DNA of 64,000 nt from Lota lota (GCA_026745465.1 JACYXH010000216.1:3642501-3706500); one strand, 5' to 3'. Numbered from the stretch's first letter, positions 1 through 15,346 are shown. Notes: a model not told the origin generated them from the sequence alone. Numbers and translations: made by a program.

Positions 1-352
1 AGACAGATGGAGAGATGATGGGAACAAAAAATAAGTATTTGAATGAGCTAAGCATCCATGTCTCAGCATCACATAATCTGTAAAGAAGGATTTATGATTC
101 AAGGGAGGTTTATAAAGGAGTCCTAAATTGTGTGGAACGGGACAAGACAGCCTCCCCCACCCCTGGTCTTCCCCCAGTCTCCCCCCTGGGGAGCACTGTC
201 CTGTTATTTAGGGTTTTGTTTATTTCACAGCCTAATCAGTGACAGGTGGATGGGAAAAGAGGGACTCCCCAATAAGCTGCGTTTAGGGGCCCCCTAAACT
301 GGCTGAAAAATAACTACATATATTACTGTTCTTTACCTTTTTATAAGACTGA

Positions 353-486
<134 letters not shown>

Positions 487-820
487 GCTCCTAGCCCATT
501 TACATCATGGTGGGGCGTGAGTTTATCGTTTAACTCGCCAAGTTAACTCTTTGGATCACGCCAGGGCCTTTGATCCTGAAGAGGGAAACTCACCACAATG
601 GAAGGCCCCCATTCTGCCATCCAAGAAGTCAAATCCAAACCCCCGTCTTCCCCAAACGGAGGCAAATCAGTGTATAGAGTTATATTGGGTTGTAATAATA
701 GCCTGCTTGCCATGTATAGGTCCAGTTAATGTGCAAGGCGGCCATACAGCCGCACAGTGACTCACAAGCTGTAGATCTCTCTCCCCGGGGAACGTATGGG
801 CCCCCGGGCGGCTTGTGTTG

Positions 821-957
<137 letters not shown>

Positions 958-1387
958 TTGAGAGAAGCCCCTGACAGTCAAGTCAAGCCACCGCTGGGTA
1001 GGGGCTTGTAATTAGCAATTAGCGGGTGGGTCCAAGTTGTGCTTTGGCCTGGGCCAAAGCCACAGAATGTTCTCCTCATGTATAATACCTCGGCCCGGGC
1101 TGCAGAGTGGGCCGAGTGGGGCTTAGCGGCACGGGCTGGAGCCCCGTTGGGCAACAAAGTCAATTTATAGGAAGATGATGATGACCCAGGGTGAACTGCC
1201 GCCTCCACGCACACGCCAGATGGGCACTTCAAAGCCAGCAGAGCAAGTGAAGTGTGCGCAAGTGTGTGTTCTTTGTGACCCCAAAAGACAGACACACACT
1301 ATGTGTTTGTGTGTGTGTGTGCATTGGTTTTCTCTCTACATGCGTATGTGCATACAATAACATACTATATTTAGAAATGTAAGTCAA

Positions 1388-1487
<100 letters not shown>

Positions 1488-2896
1488 TTTGTGGCTCGGG
1501 CAGCCCAGAGAGCCCCAGTTCAGGAGAAAATCCCCAATAGTTTCAGACAGAAAAGAAAAACAGACGTTTTGGATGAAGTCCTCTCTGGTCAAGCACAGGG
1601 CCCTTACTCTTTTCTTTTTGCGTTGTAGTAATTATTATTTATAGTCGGCACATTGATAACGCCCCAACACAAACACTGCAGGGCATCATTCATTCTGCAG
1701 TGGCGGTGATGTTGCTCCACCACAAATTGTTCAGACCACCGGCCAGAGCCCACTGCTTCATAACTCAATGTCAGAGGGGAGGAAAAAGCCTCCTGCACGC
1801 CACCGCGTTCTTATTTTAAAGACATCCCCGCGAGGGACGAGTGCATCTCCTCTGGCCTGACAGCTCTTAAAGCCAGCGAGGTACTCGTGAGGACATCTGA
1901 ATATACAGTTATTCTAAGCCGCAGCCCCCGTGAATGGAAGCAGCCACAGAGCATGCCAGAGTATTTAAATAGTCTATACTCTGGCCTGCTGGGGAAGTTC
2001 CCCCCTCTTTTCTATTTTTTTTTTCTCCCGCTGTGCCCCATCACTTGTCCCTTAATCCACTCGCTTTGGATATCTGTCTGTTCCGGGTTTGAAAACACGA
2101 TGCATTTTCAAATCATAGAGCCTAAAATATAATGGGAATGAGGTTCAGTTAGCATGGAAAAAAAACTGACTGATTAAAATCTATGTGCGGCGCAAACGGT
2201 CATCGGGAAGTGGTATTTATAGAGTTACTAGAACTTGATACTTGAAGTCACCACTTGATTTTTCAGATCTCCGTTGTTTAAGAATTGGATGCGCAACAGC
2301 CATTTTTCCTCCACTGAAGAACCAGAAGTACGTAGAACACATGGTATTACTATTTCGATTTTAATAGAAAAAAACTATATGAACTGTATAATATTGTAAA
2401 ACAAGATTGTATTATGCAGTGATCAGCTAATTACAGTCAGTGTTTTGGCAGGTTTGGGTCGCTGCTAATTAATGATTTACCCTGGCCTAGAGCGCCACCT
2501 AGCGGCCCACAAGATTCCCCATCTCCAAAAAAATACATTCAGGTGGACCTATGCATAGTGCCACTACAATAAAAAAAAGATAGATAGATATTGATTGGGA
2601 CTTTGACGCTTCACACCCTAACTACATAACGCAGCGGTCTTAAAAAGGATGGTTCGTAGTCCACAGAGTTGGCTCTTCTGCAGCCATGGGTCATTCTTGT
2701 GGAAAACATGCGCCAACACACTACCAAAAGTCCAAAACAGCCAGTAGGCTGATCTAATCGGTAAGGGATAGCTCCACCCACAGGAGACACACACGGAAGG
2801 CGTAACCGACGCATCATTTTTAAGAGCGCGACAGCAAACATGGCGGCCGCCTCCCACTCCCTGACACCCCCACCCCTCCACCCCCAGTGGGGGCGT

Positions 2897-3278
2897 TTAC
2901 TCCAGCAGGGGGTTGTACGGCACCCTGGGCTCTTCCTGGGTGACAAATACCAGCACCTTGGCCAGGTAGGTGCTCAGGTGGCCGTAGCGCTGGAGTCGAA
3001 GCTCCAGCGACAGCTCAAAGTCCTGTGCGGCGGCGAAGGGCCGCGCCACCGCCATCACGCCGCCGGTGGACACGCGCTCCGTCCGGAAGAAGCCACCGTC
3101 GTTGCCGGCGACGATGGCGATGTGGATGACGTCGCCGGGCACCGTGTGGGAGGGGCCCATGCGGAAGACGTTGGTAGACACGGGGATGTTGGTGGGAAAG
3201 GTGAGGTAGTAGTAGGTGATTCTCAGGGGCGAGGCCAGGCATTCGCTAGACTCATTGCAAAGCAAGAGCTCGCATCGG
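2897..3278 (-). CDS. fbln1: fbln1 exon 15: C-type C-terminal module and stop
   Basis: 382 nt from a TTGCAG acceptor to the stop at 2897-2899. It encodes [25 protein letters not shown] and AKVLVFV, matching the unique region of mammalian fibulin-1C, not the D tail. An (AG)40 tract at 3331-3410 lies about 50 bases upstream of the acceptor. Confidence 0.94.
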
Positions 3279-3328
3279 CTGCAACAAGAGACGGGGGGGT
3301 GGACAGAGAAAGGGACAAGACAAAACAA

Positions 3329-3419
<91 letters not shown>

Positions 3420-6400
3420 AGGTTCCATTGGGCGTGCATGGCATGCAAGTGCAGGGAGAAACATCATACAGCAGCCTGGTGGTACAAGCACATTGTCACG
3501 GTGCCCCCTGTAGGACCATGCAGGATGTGCACTCTGACTGCTGCTAACTCCTACTAAGGCTCAGCCGCAGCCCGTGGTCAGGCAGGGTTTGTGCTCATTA
3601 AAGCAGATACATGTGCAGTTTGTTATTCAGCTTACTGCGCTCTTACGCCGCACAACATGCCAAGAGCAGAATCCTTAGGGAAGTGATTGAGGACAGCCAA
3701 CAAGAGTATGCAGAGCTATACTGTTTATGAACTTCAAAGTTCAATAGACCTAATACAGTAGACCCCAAAATTGTGTTGTATTTTGAGAACTTCCTCAGGG
3801 GATCTACGCTGTTGTGTGCACGTGTGCAAGTGTCTGCACAAAATCGATCCAGGATGTGTGAGTCTCCATGTATTTCAACACATTGTGAGATGGGTTAGAA
3901 GTTTGGGGACTACTTACGTCTCTCCTATTCGACGGTAGTTTGTGGGGCATTCGAAGGATAGGCATCTGAAGTCTCCCTGCACGTTGAAGCAGCTCTGGTT
4001 CTCTGCGCACGTGTGTGTTCCCGTCACGCACTCGTCAATGTCTTATTACAAAGAAAAAGCGGCAACGTCAAATGATTGGGAAAATTAGAGAACAAACATA
4101 CAATGTATTCAGAAAGTATTCAGGCTCCTTCTATTTTGCCACATGTCCCTATGAAATGTTCTTATGTTAGACACAGTATCACATCAGGACAAATCAATAT
4201 AAATAAACTGTTAATTGCCAATTTATATGAAAAAATAATAATGTAACATCACATTTAAGTATTCACACTTTTGAATGGATTCAATAGTGCTAATGGCAAA
4301 CACAAGAATATTGCATGTTTCGGAACTTCGTAAAAGTTCTCAAAACTCCCAGAATCCATATCACCTTGGCAGCTACGTCCGTTGGCTGCAAGAGTGTACC
4401 CCTTGACGGGACAGGAGCAGTGGAAGCTCCCGCCGGTGTTGTGGCATCGGAAGGCACAGATGTGGCCCCCGGTGGGCAGGGCACACTCATCAATATCTAA
4501 GGAGATCAAAAGTGAACATGAACATACGCCATCTGGTGGAGACTTTTATATTGTGGACTGCGTTATACTCTCATTCACTTGGCTCCCAGTTACGATCTAA
4601 TCTAATCTAACGATCTAGGCTAGACAGGACCAAGCACCACAAAGTAGCATGCTAGTGTGGTGGGAGGGGTGTTCTTGACTCCCAACCAATAGGTACTGGG
4701 TTCGATCCCCAACGCCCGCAGCCTAACCTGTAAGCATCCTTGGGTGAGAACGCTACCCCCTACCTCTTATAACATGTATCTAAATTCACAAGGCACTTTT
4801 GCTCAATGACTAAATAGCAAGCAAACTGAAGTTCAAACATTCAAGCCCGCCTTGGATGGTGTCATACTTTACCTTCACACGTAATGCCATCCACATCGCT
4901 CAGCTGGTAACCACGGCGACAGTAGCACTGGTAGGAGCCATAGACGTTGGCGCACTCTTGGCTGCATGGGTTGCCCTCACACTCGTTCAAATCTACCCGA
5001 ACAGAGAATGACGACAGTCGTTCAACTTGCATGTCATGCATGTACATCCTTTTGCATATATATATATATAGGACAACTACGAAGACACAGTGATGCCCGT
5101 ACCGTCACAATTCCTCCCATCCGAGGAGAGCTTGAAGCCTGTGGTGCAGCTGCAGGTGTAGGAGCCCTGGTTGTTCACACACTTATGAGCACAAAGGCGT
5201 CCGGGGTAGTGCATGCATTCATTGATGTCTACGGACCAGGAGGAAACAAAAAATAAAAAAAAAGGGAGGGAGGTTTGTAAATGAATCTCTATTAAATGCT
5301 TGAACACAGTAACATAACACTGAGAACAATTTAACATTGTCGCCTATTTTACCACCAGGTGTGAGGGTGAGTATCAACTGGTGACATCACAAGTGGGAGT
5401 GTTCACCCAGATGTATGATGGATAGATTAACTGCCCGGTCCACTCCCAGGTGGACTGTACCAACTGGTAGGCTGGTGTTGGATCAATCCATACTCCATAT
5501 ATTGGTGGACGCTCCCACTAGTGATGTCACCAGTGGATAGACTTTGAAATGGCAAATTGTAATGAGCTATCAAAACCCTTTAAACAAAGACTATACACAA
5601 TACTGAGAGTTTGGGGATTTAGTCCCAAATAATGTCTTACCTTCACAAACCCGGTTGATGCTGTTGAAGATGTAGCCGGCCGCACACTCACAGCGGAAAG
5701 AGCCCACCAGGTTGATGCAGCCGTGACCCAAACACGCTCCGTCCGGCCCCTTGCACTCGTCAACGTCTGCCAAAGGGTGTGTGGGGGTGGGGGTGGGGGT
5801 GGGGGTGGGGTGGGGTGGGGGGGGGATGACATGTAAGCCCATCTAAAATTCACTGCGGGTCAATTTGTCTAAAAGAGTCGGCTCATTGACTAAACGGCGA
5901 ATTCCCGTTGCCAGCGCTATCAGAGACAGCCAACATGCTATCCCTTACTCCACACTCCTACAAAATGTGTGTCTTCACACACAGGGTGTGGGTGTGGTTA
6001 AAGCATGGATTCTTATTAAAGCAAGCCTCCAGCCGTACCCACGCAGCGCGTGCCCTGCTCGTTCAGGTGGTAGCCTCGGCCACAGTTGACGGAGTTCCTC
6101 TGGCAGGTGTAGGAGCCCATGGTGTTGATGCAGACCTGGCCCGGGTGGCAGGTTCCGGTCTGGGCCAGACACTCGTTGATGTCTGCAGGACAAATGTCAT
6201 GGGTCATGTGATGAAGGAGTGGTGGACGCTTTGTAATGGACAAAAAGAAGTCGTGCCGAAGGCATGTTACCAATTAGCTTTACGGGGGGAGGGAAGTGGT
6301 CAGTGAAGGCTGGGGTGAGCCGCTCCCAGCCGAAAGGTACTGGGGTTGATTCCCTCAATGCCAACAGTCTAACTGTTGCTCAATGCCTAACTGTAGGCAT

Positions 6401-9400
6401 TGAGCAAGATGCCAAACCTCTACCCACACTGCTTAATGATGTGCATCTTTATTCACATCTTTAAGTCACTTTGGATAAAAGTGTCTCAATTGTAAATAGC
6501 TTGTGTGCTCTGGAATTAGTTTTTTCCTTTCCAAGTATGGCAATGGTGCAGCCCTGTGAAATAATAAAGCATGTGAGTCTGGGGAAGAAATAAAAAATAA
6601 CTATAAAAGTCTAACATTTAGAAAGAACCATTAAATTTAACCAAAGTTTAACTTGAATGTTAAATGTCAACTTTAGCCATTGTTACTTTAACCAATAAAC
6701 TCAACAATAAACATAATTAGTACATTGTATATACTTAAGTTGTTAGTAGGAAAACAAAAGAATTGTAAACATTCACAAATACAACTCTAAGAGCTTTATA
6801 AAAACCTTCTGGAACTTCCTGTTCGCTGTTTTACCCAAGTGTGTGGTTATGTCTAGGTTTTCTGTGTGTGCGTGCGTGTGTGCGTGCGTGCGTGCGTGTG
6901 TGTGTGCGTGTGCATGCCTGCACGTGCCTGCGCGTGTGTGTGTGCCTGTGTATTACCTATGCAGCTGCCCAGGGCATCCTGAATATAGCCGGCGCCACAC
7001 TTGACTTTAGGGTGACAGCGGAATGAGCCCTGAGTGTTCTGACACTCAAAGTCCGGAACACAGTTGTGGGTGCCCGTTTCACACTCATCAATGTCTGGGG
7101 GAGGAAACACATGGGAATAATTGGTTGGACATTCCTGGAGATGCTACTGATGCATTGGGGGAAACAGTGTTAGATGATGCAGTCATTCAAGCTTCTATCA
7201 ATGAGAAAAGCCCCAAGCTCTAGTGATCATTTTACGGTTCCTCTCGTCTTTCCCCAGATTTAACTACTGTGCCTTATACTATATATTGTTATTCTACCAT
7301 TATGTCTGTCCATTGTGGCACCCAATGCACTCCTAACCATCCCTGGAAGGAGGGATTATTTTTTTCTGGGTTCTTTCTCTGGGTTTCTTCCTCCTTGAAG
7401 ATTTTTTCATTACTCTTTGTTGAGTAATTACTCTCTTACTCTCTCTTTATTACAAGTTTATTAATGTGTCGTAAAATGTGGCTTGTGAAGCCCTTTGACA
7501 GTGTTACTGTTATTAATGGCTGTATAAATACAATTCACTTGACTTAACTTATCCAGATTTGTAATGTGCTGCAGTGTTTCGCCACTAGAGGGCGACATCA
7601 CAGACCTTTGCAGTTGTTGTTGTCTGTGAGTTCATAGCCGGTCCCACAGCTGACCTCTCTCTGGCAGCGGAACGTGCCCTCCGTGTTGATGCAACTCTCA
7701 CCCAAACGGCAGTTACTGGCCCCCAGCAAACACTCGTTAATGTCTAGGAGGGAGAGTAGAGGAGGGGAGGGTGGGAGAGAGGAGAGTGGGAGAGAGGAGA
7801 GGAGAGGATAAATGAAAAGAAGGGTCAAGAGGAGAGGAGCGGGGAGGAGAAATGAGGAGAGGAGAACATCATTGAGATATTCATAATCAAATGCTTGTCT
7901 CCTGAGGATTTAACATAAGAACAAGGTTCCTAAAGCTGTTCTAGAGTCCAGTTTGTTTTGCTTTTCATTTGCGAAACATCGGCACAATAAGTTGCATACT
8001 GTTGTGTAATAAAAGACCACATACCGTCACAGCTTTTTCCATCCGGTTTGAGTTTGAAGCCTTTCAAACAGGCACAGGTTCCGTTGCCCACACACAGATG
8101 AGCACATTTCCCATTATCTGCACATCCAAACAAACATCAAAACAAGGTTTATCATACACCCACTATAAGAGGTTTATACAGCATTACATAATTTATTGGT
8201 GCATATTGTATCATACCTTTGCAGGGGTCAGTCACCTTCACATCATCATCGTCATTGCTGGTCTCATGTTCTTTGGCAAAGTCTGTTCAAACGGGGAAAA
8301 AACGAAAACACATGCTTACGAATGTGCTACAAATGTATTCGATAGGAAGGAAAGTTCCAGACCTCTGCATTGGCCACCTCTTAATCACTCACACCTGTCC
8401 CTCGTTAGCTCTCTAATTACATCTGTGGTAACGCTGGTCATACCCCCCTTAGCTTCAGTTCACCTCAGGCAGTGTTGTGATGGCTGTCTCCCACATCGCC
8501 GTTCTGTCCATTTGTCATGTTTCGTACCCCTGTCTGGTTGACAAATAAACACCCCTGCCTGCCCCAGAGCCCTGCACCTATGGAGTTTGTCATTGTGGGA
8601 CGCAGACTGCCCTAACCCTGTGGATGACGAGAATGTATTTAATACGTCATGATAGACACGATCCTGCAGAGGGCGTTGTAGTCTTACTTGTTGTGTCATT
8701 GAAGATGATAAAGTGATTGAGAGGACGTAGTTCTAAAGTCTGCATGCTTTCAATGGCTGTTAAAATTATCATCGTATTGTGATCCCCCTCCAACTGTCTT
8801 ATACCTTTGTCTTTAATGAGCGGACATTCTTCAAAATAACACATTTTGCGAAAGTAATTTGATGTTTAAAAAAATATATATAAAACGATCAAATGAAGTA
8901 TAAACTGCAGGTGACCGTCTTGTACCTTGGGTGTTGTTGAGCGAGGCTCCATCCACACAGCAGGCCCGGGACACCAGGCCACACTGGTAGCCCAGGGCCA
9001 GGCTGTGGTCGCAGGGCAGGTTGTGCTCCTGAGCAGCCTTCCCTAGCAGACAGCATTCACAGCATGTCTGCAGAATACAACACAAGTTATTAGTGATCAA
9101 CAGAGGAGGCATCCACTCATTAACACAAAACAGTACAATGACCTAGAGAATTGATATGACCAAAATGAACAGTATAGAGAGAGAATATCTCTCTTCCTCT
9201 TCCTGTCTTCACCCTGCAGGTTCAGTCCTGCCTTGGCATAGCAGGAAATAGCACAACATAGGATGGCATAACACAACATAGGATAACATGACACAATATA
9301 GCATGACAAAGCTCAACATAACAGAAATATTTCCATTCTCAATGCAATGCAGTGGTCATACACAGAAGGTCATGCAGACAGACAGACAGACAGACGGATG

Positions 9401-10095
9401 GGCCAACATGCAGATGGCCAAACAGACAGATAGACAGACAGACATGCAGACAGACGGACAGACAGACTGACAGAGAGACGGACAGACAGACATGCAGATG
9501 GCCAAACAGACAGACAGACATACAGACATGCAGATGGCAAAACATTAGACTGACAGATAGACAGCAGCCAGATAGAGCGACAGACAGACAGTGCCCACGA
9601 TCAGGCCTGGACAACAGACAGACAGACGGGCAGACATTCAGACAGACAGGCAAACAGACAGACAGACAGGCAAACAGTTATCTCTATCAGGAATGGACCG
9701 GCAAGCAGGCAGTGAGACAGACAGACAGACAGACAGTGTGCACTTGGACAGGCAGAGAGACAGACAGCCAGGCAGACAGACAGGCCGCCAGTGCTATATA
9801 TGGGTGCAGACAGACAGATTGTTTGGCAGATGAGAGAGGAAGATGGATGAGTCCGCCGGCCAGACCATCCGTCATCCCGACCGACAGAGCGACAACACAG
9901 ACAGGGATGACATCATCACCCCTGCAGGAGGAAGCTCACCCCAATCAATCATCATCTTCACAGAGATGAGTTGAGGTTGGGGGGGAGGAGAAGGGAGATG
10001 GGGGCAGGTGAAGGATAGGGGGGAGGGTGGAGGTGAGGGAGAGGTGTGTCAGGAAGTAGAAAGGGTTGTGAGTGAGTGAGTGAGCACTGTGTGTA

Positions 10096-10171
<76 letters not shown>

Positions 10172-13100
10172 TATGAGTCTCTGTGTATGTGCATGCGTGT
10201 GTGTGTATGTGTAAGTGATTGCATGACTGCACAGTGAGGATATTACATAGAAAATTGAAACAAGTGATGGATTCACAGCCCAGGACAGACCTACCAAACG
10301 ATTGCAGTGAAATGTCAACCTTTCACGGAGAACTGCTGGTGCCTCTCTAGACTATACTGCAGAACCAAGATTCAGAAGACTGGGAACTGCTCATAAATCT
10401 CTATATATTTTATATTTGTATTTATTTTAACTACTATTTGTAATGTAATTAATTCCATATAGAGTAACAGCACAAAGAGATTTGAATTATATTCAAATCA
10501 ACCTAGCTAACAAACTTCTACACACTATTACATTCCATCAGACGTTTTCTAGTGGATTGGACTAGGCAAGACCTGGATCCACCCTGTGTTTAAATAAACC
10601 TTTATCTAAATCTAAACACACATATTACAGGAGATCGAGTACCGACACGCAGTCTCTCTCTAGCTATGATCTCAGCAGCACATTAAAGTCTCTATTACGA
10701 TGACAAGCCATTTAGTAGATGGGCGAGACAAGCTCAACAGTTAGATACATTACAGAGAGGCATTGTCAATGGAAATGCATTCCTTAGATACAATGACATC
10801 ATTGGTGTAATCCACAGTATACTTAGCAAGGTAATAGGTATAACAAAAATTCGCTATGTATTGTTAGCGTAGCATTATCGCAGGGTTTGTCTCCTTAAAT
10901 CCTACCCTGAAAAACGTTTGTCTTTCTGGAAAACATGTAGCAAAACAGGGTAGAAGAAGAAAGAGAAAGAGACGGGGGCGAGAGAGAGAGAGAGTGAGAT
11001 GGAGAGAGAGCAAGGGAGAGAGAAGGAAAGAGAGAAATAGGGTAAAACAGAGATTGAGGGAGATTGAGAGCGAGAGAGAGAGAGAGAGAGAAAGAGAGAG
11101 TGAGATAGGGAAAGACAGAGAGAGGGAGGGAGAGTGCGGTGGCAAGACAGAAAGAGCAAAAGAGAGCGAGAGGGGAGGGAAAGACAGATAGGGAGAGAGA
11201 GAGACAGAGAGATGGAAAGATGAAGAGAGAGACAGATAAAGAGGTGCTGATTGAAAAAGAGCTTGGACGTGAGCCTGTGGAAGGTTCTGGATGCAGAGCA
11301 GAATTTATGTTCTCACTGACAACACAAGCCTCCCTGGAGTGACCTGCCTCATCCTGCTCATCGCCATGGGCGCACACACATACACAAGCACAGACACACA
11401 CACACACACATACACACACGTATACAAACACATACGCACACACAGACACACACAAATACACATATACACATACATACACACACGCACGCGCAAACACACA
11501 CTCACACACACACACACACACGCACGCACTCTCACACACACACACACAAGCACACACGCACACACATACACACACACACACACACATACAAACACATATG
11601 CACACAAACACAGACACACCCACACACACGCACAAAAACACACCCACACACCCGCACGCGCAAACACACACTAATACACATACACACTCACATATATACA
11701 CACTCACACAATGTTTTGGCACAGAATACAAAATGTAATAATACAAGCAGATACAACCAAGTAAGCATATACGAACACACACATACACACACATACACAC
11801 ATGCACACACATGCACACACACACACACACAACACACACACCATCTACTTCATCAATCACTCTCCTCCAGCCCAGTGATTGCCTGTCCAGCCCATCGATG
11901 TACATTGACGGAGTAGGCGGAGTGGATGTGTGGTGGCGAGAGACTCAGTCTCTCTAAGTCCTCCCCTTCCTCTCTCACTCTTGTTTCGTTCTCTCCTTTT
12001 GTATTCACCCGTGTTGCCATTGTATGCGTGTGTGGATTTTGTATAAATTCATTGACACTTTTCCGCTTGGAATTAAAGTGAATTTGAGAAGCATGTCATT
12101 AAGGACCAGATGGAGGCATAGGGAAGTCTTGCTCAAGGATACCTTACAGGTACTGTAGACATTGGGGGTTCAAACCCAGAACCTTTAAGCTGGTAGTAAT
12201 AACACCTATAGAAACCACTGGATTATCCTGGACCCCCACCTCACAAAAATGACACAAACAAACAGGCAGACAGACAAACTGACCTGCATACAGACATGCA
12301 GACGCACAGGGAGAGGGAGAGAGACACACACACACACACCTTGGTGGTCTTGCTATCGCAGCTGTTGGTGAACAGGTCGGTGTAGCAGGAGTTCTGCTCC
12401 TTGGCCATGTTGATACCCGTCGTGCACATGCTGTCCTCCAGCACCGTGACACAGCACTGCTCCTGCACAATCCTGCATACACACACGCACGCACATACAC
12501 ACACACACACACGCAAGGACGCACACACGCAAGCAAGCACATACACACACACGCACGCACTCACACACATGCACACACAAGCAAGCACATAAACATACAC
12601 ACACACACATACACGCACACACACGCAAGCACACACATACACACACACACCACATACACACATACACATACACACGCAAGCACGCACACACGCAAGCAAG
12701 CACATACACACACACGCATGCACGCACACATACACGCACACACACGCACGCACACACATACACACACACACATACACACACATAAATGCACACACACAGC
12801 ACACACATACACACACATACACACACACACGCACACACGCACACATGCACAGCGCACACACAAACACACAGGTCATCAACAACACGTGTGTGTGTGTGTG
12901 TGTGTACTCTATCGGAAGCCACATAGCCTGCAGTTGCTTCCACACATTGGCCCATTAAAACTTGCCTCAAGGCTTCCTGCTGGTGGAGTGTAGAGATGCT
13001 GCTGTTTGTTGCACAACATTTGTGTGTGTGTGTGTGTGTGTGGCGAGAGTTGGGTGGGGAGGAAGGTGAGCAAGGCACATGTGGACGTTGACACATTGAA

Positions 13101-14256
13101 ACGTTTGTTTTTGTAAACCCATCTTCCGTTGAGTTTTTACTCTTTAATTGGGGGCTTATAGGGCTTATTTATGTCTTCCATGACAACGCTACCTCCCTCC
13201 TGTAGGTCTGGGAAGGCAGTGTCAGGTCATCTCTGTGGGTTTCTATTCATTCCCAAGTTTATTTATTTGGTTTAGAGTTTATGGTGGTGGGTGGTGTACT
13301 TTTGTCCATAAAAGAGACAAAGCCACACACAGCTCCTCTAGTGAGAGTTATTATCAGTCTGGTACCTCTGACCCAGGGTTGGCCAATCCCATATAAGGGG
13401 AGACACTAACCCTCTCAGATTCACTGCTTAATTCGCAAAATCCCCTTTTTTCTCTGTCTGTCTGTCTCTGTCTGTCTGTCTGTTGTCTTGGCTGTCTGTC
13501 TTACAGTGCTCCGAATTGTCTTAAATTAAGTATCTATCCGTCTGTCTCTCTCTCTCTCTTTCTCTCGTTCTCATTGTCTCCACCTCTCTCTCTCTTCTCT
13601 CTTCCTCTCTCCTTCTCACTTTATTTGTCTTCTTCTCTATCTCTCTCTTGCTCTGTCCCTCACATTTTTTTTAATTTCTGTCTGTGTTTCATAATCATTA
13701 TCTCTCTGTCTCTTGCTGTCCTTCAACCCCATTCACTTGTTTTCCCAGTGTCCTCGTTATCTTAATGTGTGTCTGCTGTGTTGATCACTGATTCTTTTCA
13801 TCTGTGTTCATTATTATTTCAGTTCCCTAGTTCTGCCCCTGTGTGTCCCTTCTTTCTGTTTCTGTCGAGTTTTTGCTCTGCTCTGCTACAAGGCAAGTTC
13901 TGTTGCCTGCCAGATTTGTGTTTATCTCTTTGCGTTTGGCTTCACCTTCGGCTCCTAACCACTACTCCCACTCTCTCTCCCTGTCTCCCTCTCGATCACT
14001 CTGTCGCCATCTCCTTCTCAGTATCTCTCTACCAGTTCCAACAAGCCTCTGTATTAACCCTGAACATGTCTTTTTCCAAATTAAGTAGATATAAAGTTGC
14101 CACCCCTCCCCTGCACAGCCTTTTAAGGGCAGACTTCATTCTGTTTTCGTCTTCCTAGTTCTTTCTTTTCGGTTGTTTATGTGTTGATGTCTGAAATAAT
14201 CCTTCAGATTCCCTGTTATTGGCTTTCTGTCTCCAAGCTACCCACCCCCCTCTTTC

Positions 14257-14291
<35 letters not shown>

Positions 14292-15272
14292 CTCTCTTTC
14301 TCTCTCTCTCCCTTCTGTCACATTTGTCCTCTAAGGTATTTCCTGGATTTGGAAATAGCCCCCTCGATCACTCACACACACACGCCCACCCCCATCACCT
14401 CTACACACACACACACCCACCAACCCCCCTACACCCTTCCCATTCTTTCATCCTCCTTTTCGCCTCACACTATAATTTAGACAAATTTAGGAGCACTTAG
14501 GTGGCCAAGGGTAAATGTGTTTGCCATGCGGGCCTCAGCAGCAGATTGAGCAACAGCCCTGGCGTCCAGGGCCTTCACTGTGGTGCTTGGACCTGTGGCG
14601 GTGCACACTTCCTAGTGTTACTATCCTAGCTGTTATCATCCCATCACCATTAGAGACTCCCACTTGCATCGCGTGCTGTGAAGGGAGTTATATGCCTTGG
14701 GGTGGAGGGGGTTTACTGGAAGGTAAAGCCATTTCTCAGTGAGAGAGAGAAGAGGGAGATAGTCACTGCTAGCTAGCCAGCCAGCCTTACGTGGTGCAGA
14801 CTAGAGTCGAGGCTAGAGTCGCATCCCTGAAGGGGCTGATAAAGGTGTGGCTGGTGGGACTCTCCTTTGAAGGCTGTAGGAAATGTGAGGGCTGCTCAGG
14901 GCCAGCCTAACCTTCAGTATTATTATTGGACAATAGTGTAGGACATTATCGTAAATGTTGTATCGTATTGCAATAAAATATTGTGTTGTATTAACATAAG
15001 TTATTTAACTGTTACTGGTAGTTAATGCTTATTACTGCATTAACTAACGTTAATTCATGGTTGATTCAGCCTACTGGGGCCTATGAGGTTTGTGCAACAA
15101 GGATGTACCAATGCTCACGTTTACCTGCATGTGGTTGACTCTGAGATGAGAGGGAGGGCAGTGCAGTCCTGGTTGTCGGACCCCCGTAGGTGACCATCCT
15201 TGCAGCACTCCTCGATAGAGATCTGCTCCTGTCCTACGGAACCATCTGAACACAACCAGAGTATACTTCATC

Positions 15273-15346
<74 letters not shown>

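Larger units (their letters stand above)
9068..12339. other. fbln1 intron 3, mostly simple repeats
   Basis: Holds a (CAGA)n field (9372-9830), (GT)n (10087-10169), a GA-rich block (10960-11250), CA-rich blocks (11370-11700 and 11770-11835) and a SINE copy near 12090-12240. No exon is seen. Confidence 0.6.
12473..15124. other. fbln1 intron 2, CA- and CT-rich
   Basis: CA/CGCA repeats fill 12482-12870. A CT-rich stretch runs from about 13440 to 14330. A fold-back element end lies near 15000-15062. Long open frames here come from repeats. Confidence 0.6.

Noticed and set aside
2840..3421. 193-residue plus-strand frame
   Set aside because: Antisense shadow of fbln1 exon 15 continuing into an AG microsatellite.
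4690..4720. GGTTCGATCCC as a possible tRNA gene
   Set aside because: A cloverleaf and acceptor stem could not be formed; the surroundings and repeated copies show a tRNA-derived SINE.
9372..9830. CRISPR-like regular repeat
   Set aside because: Units are short and contiguous without unique spacers, and this is a vertebrate genome.
9352..9969. 205-residue frame rich in Arg-Gln-Thr-Asp
   Set aside because: It is a reading of the (CAGA)n field; other frames are similarly open.
10895..11905. 336-residue open frame on the minus strand, rich in Cys-Val and Ser-Leu
   Set aside because: It is the translation of CA and GA repeats inside fbln1 intron 3, with no domain or codon structure.
12241..13096. 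Long Cys-Val frames near fbln1 exon 3
   Set aside because: Repeat translation. Only 12340-12472 is exonic, and in one frame.
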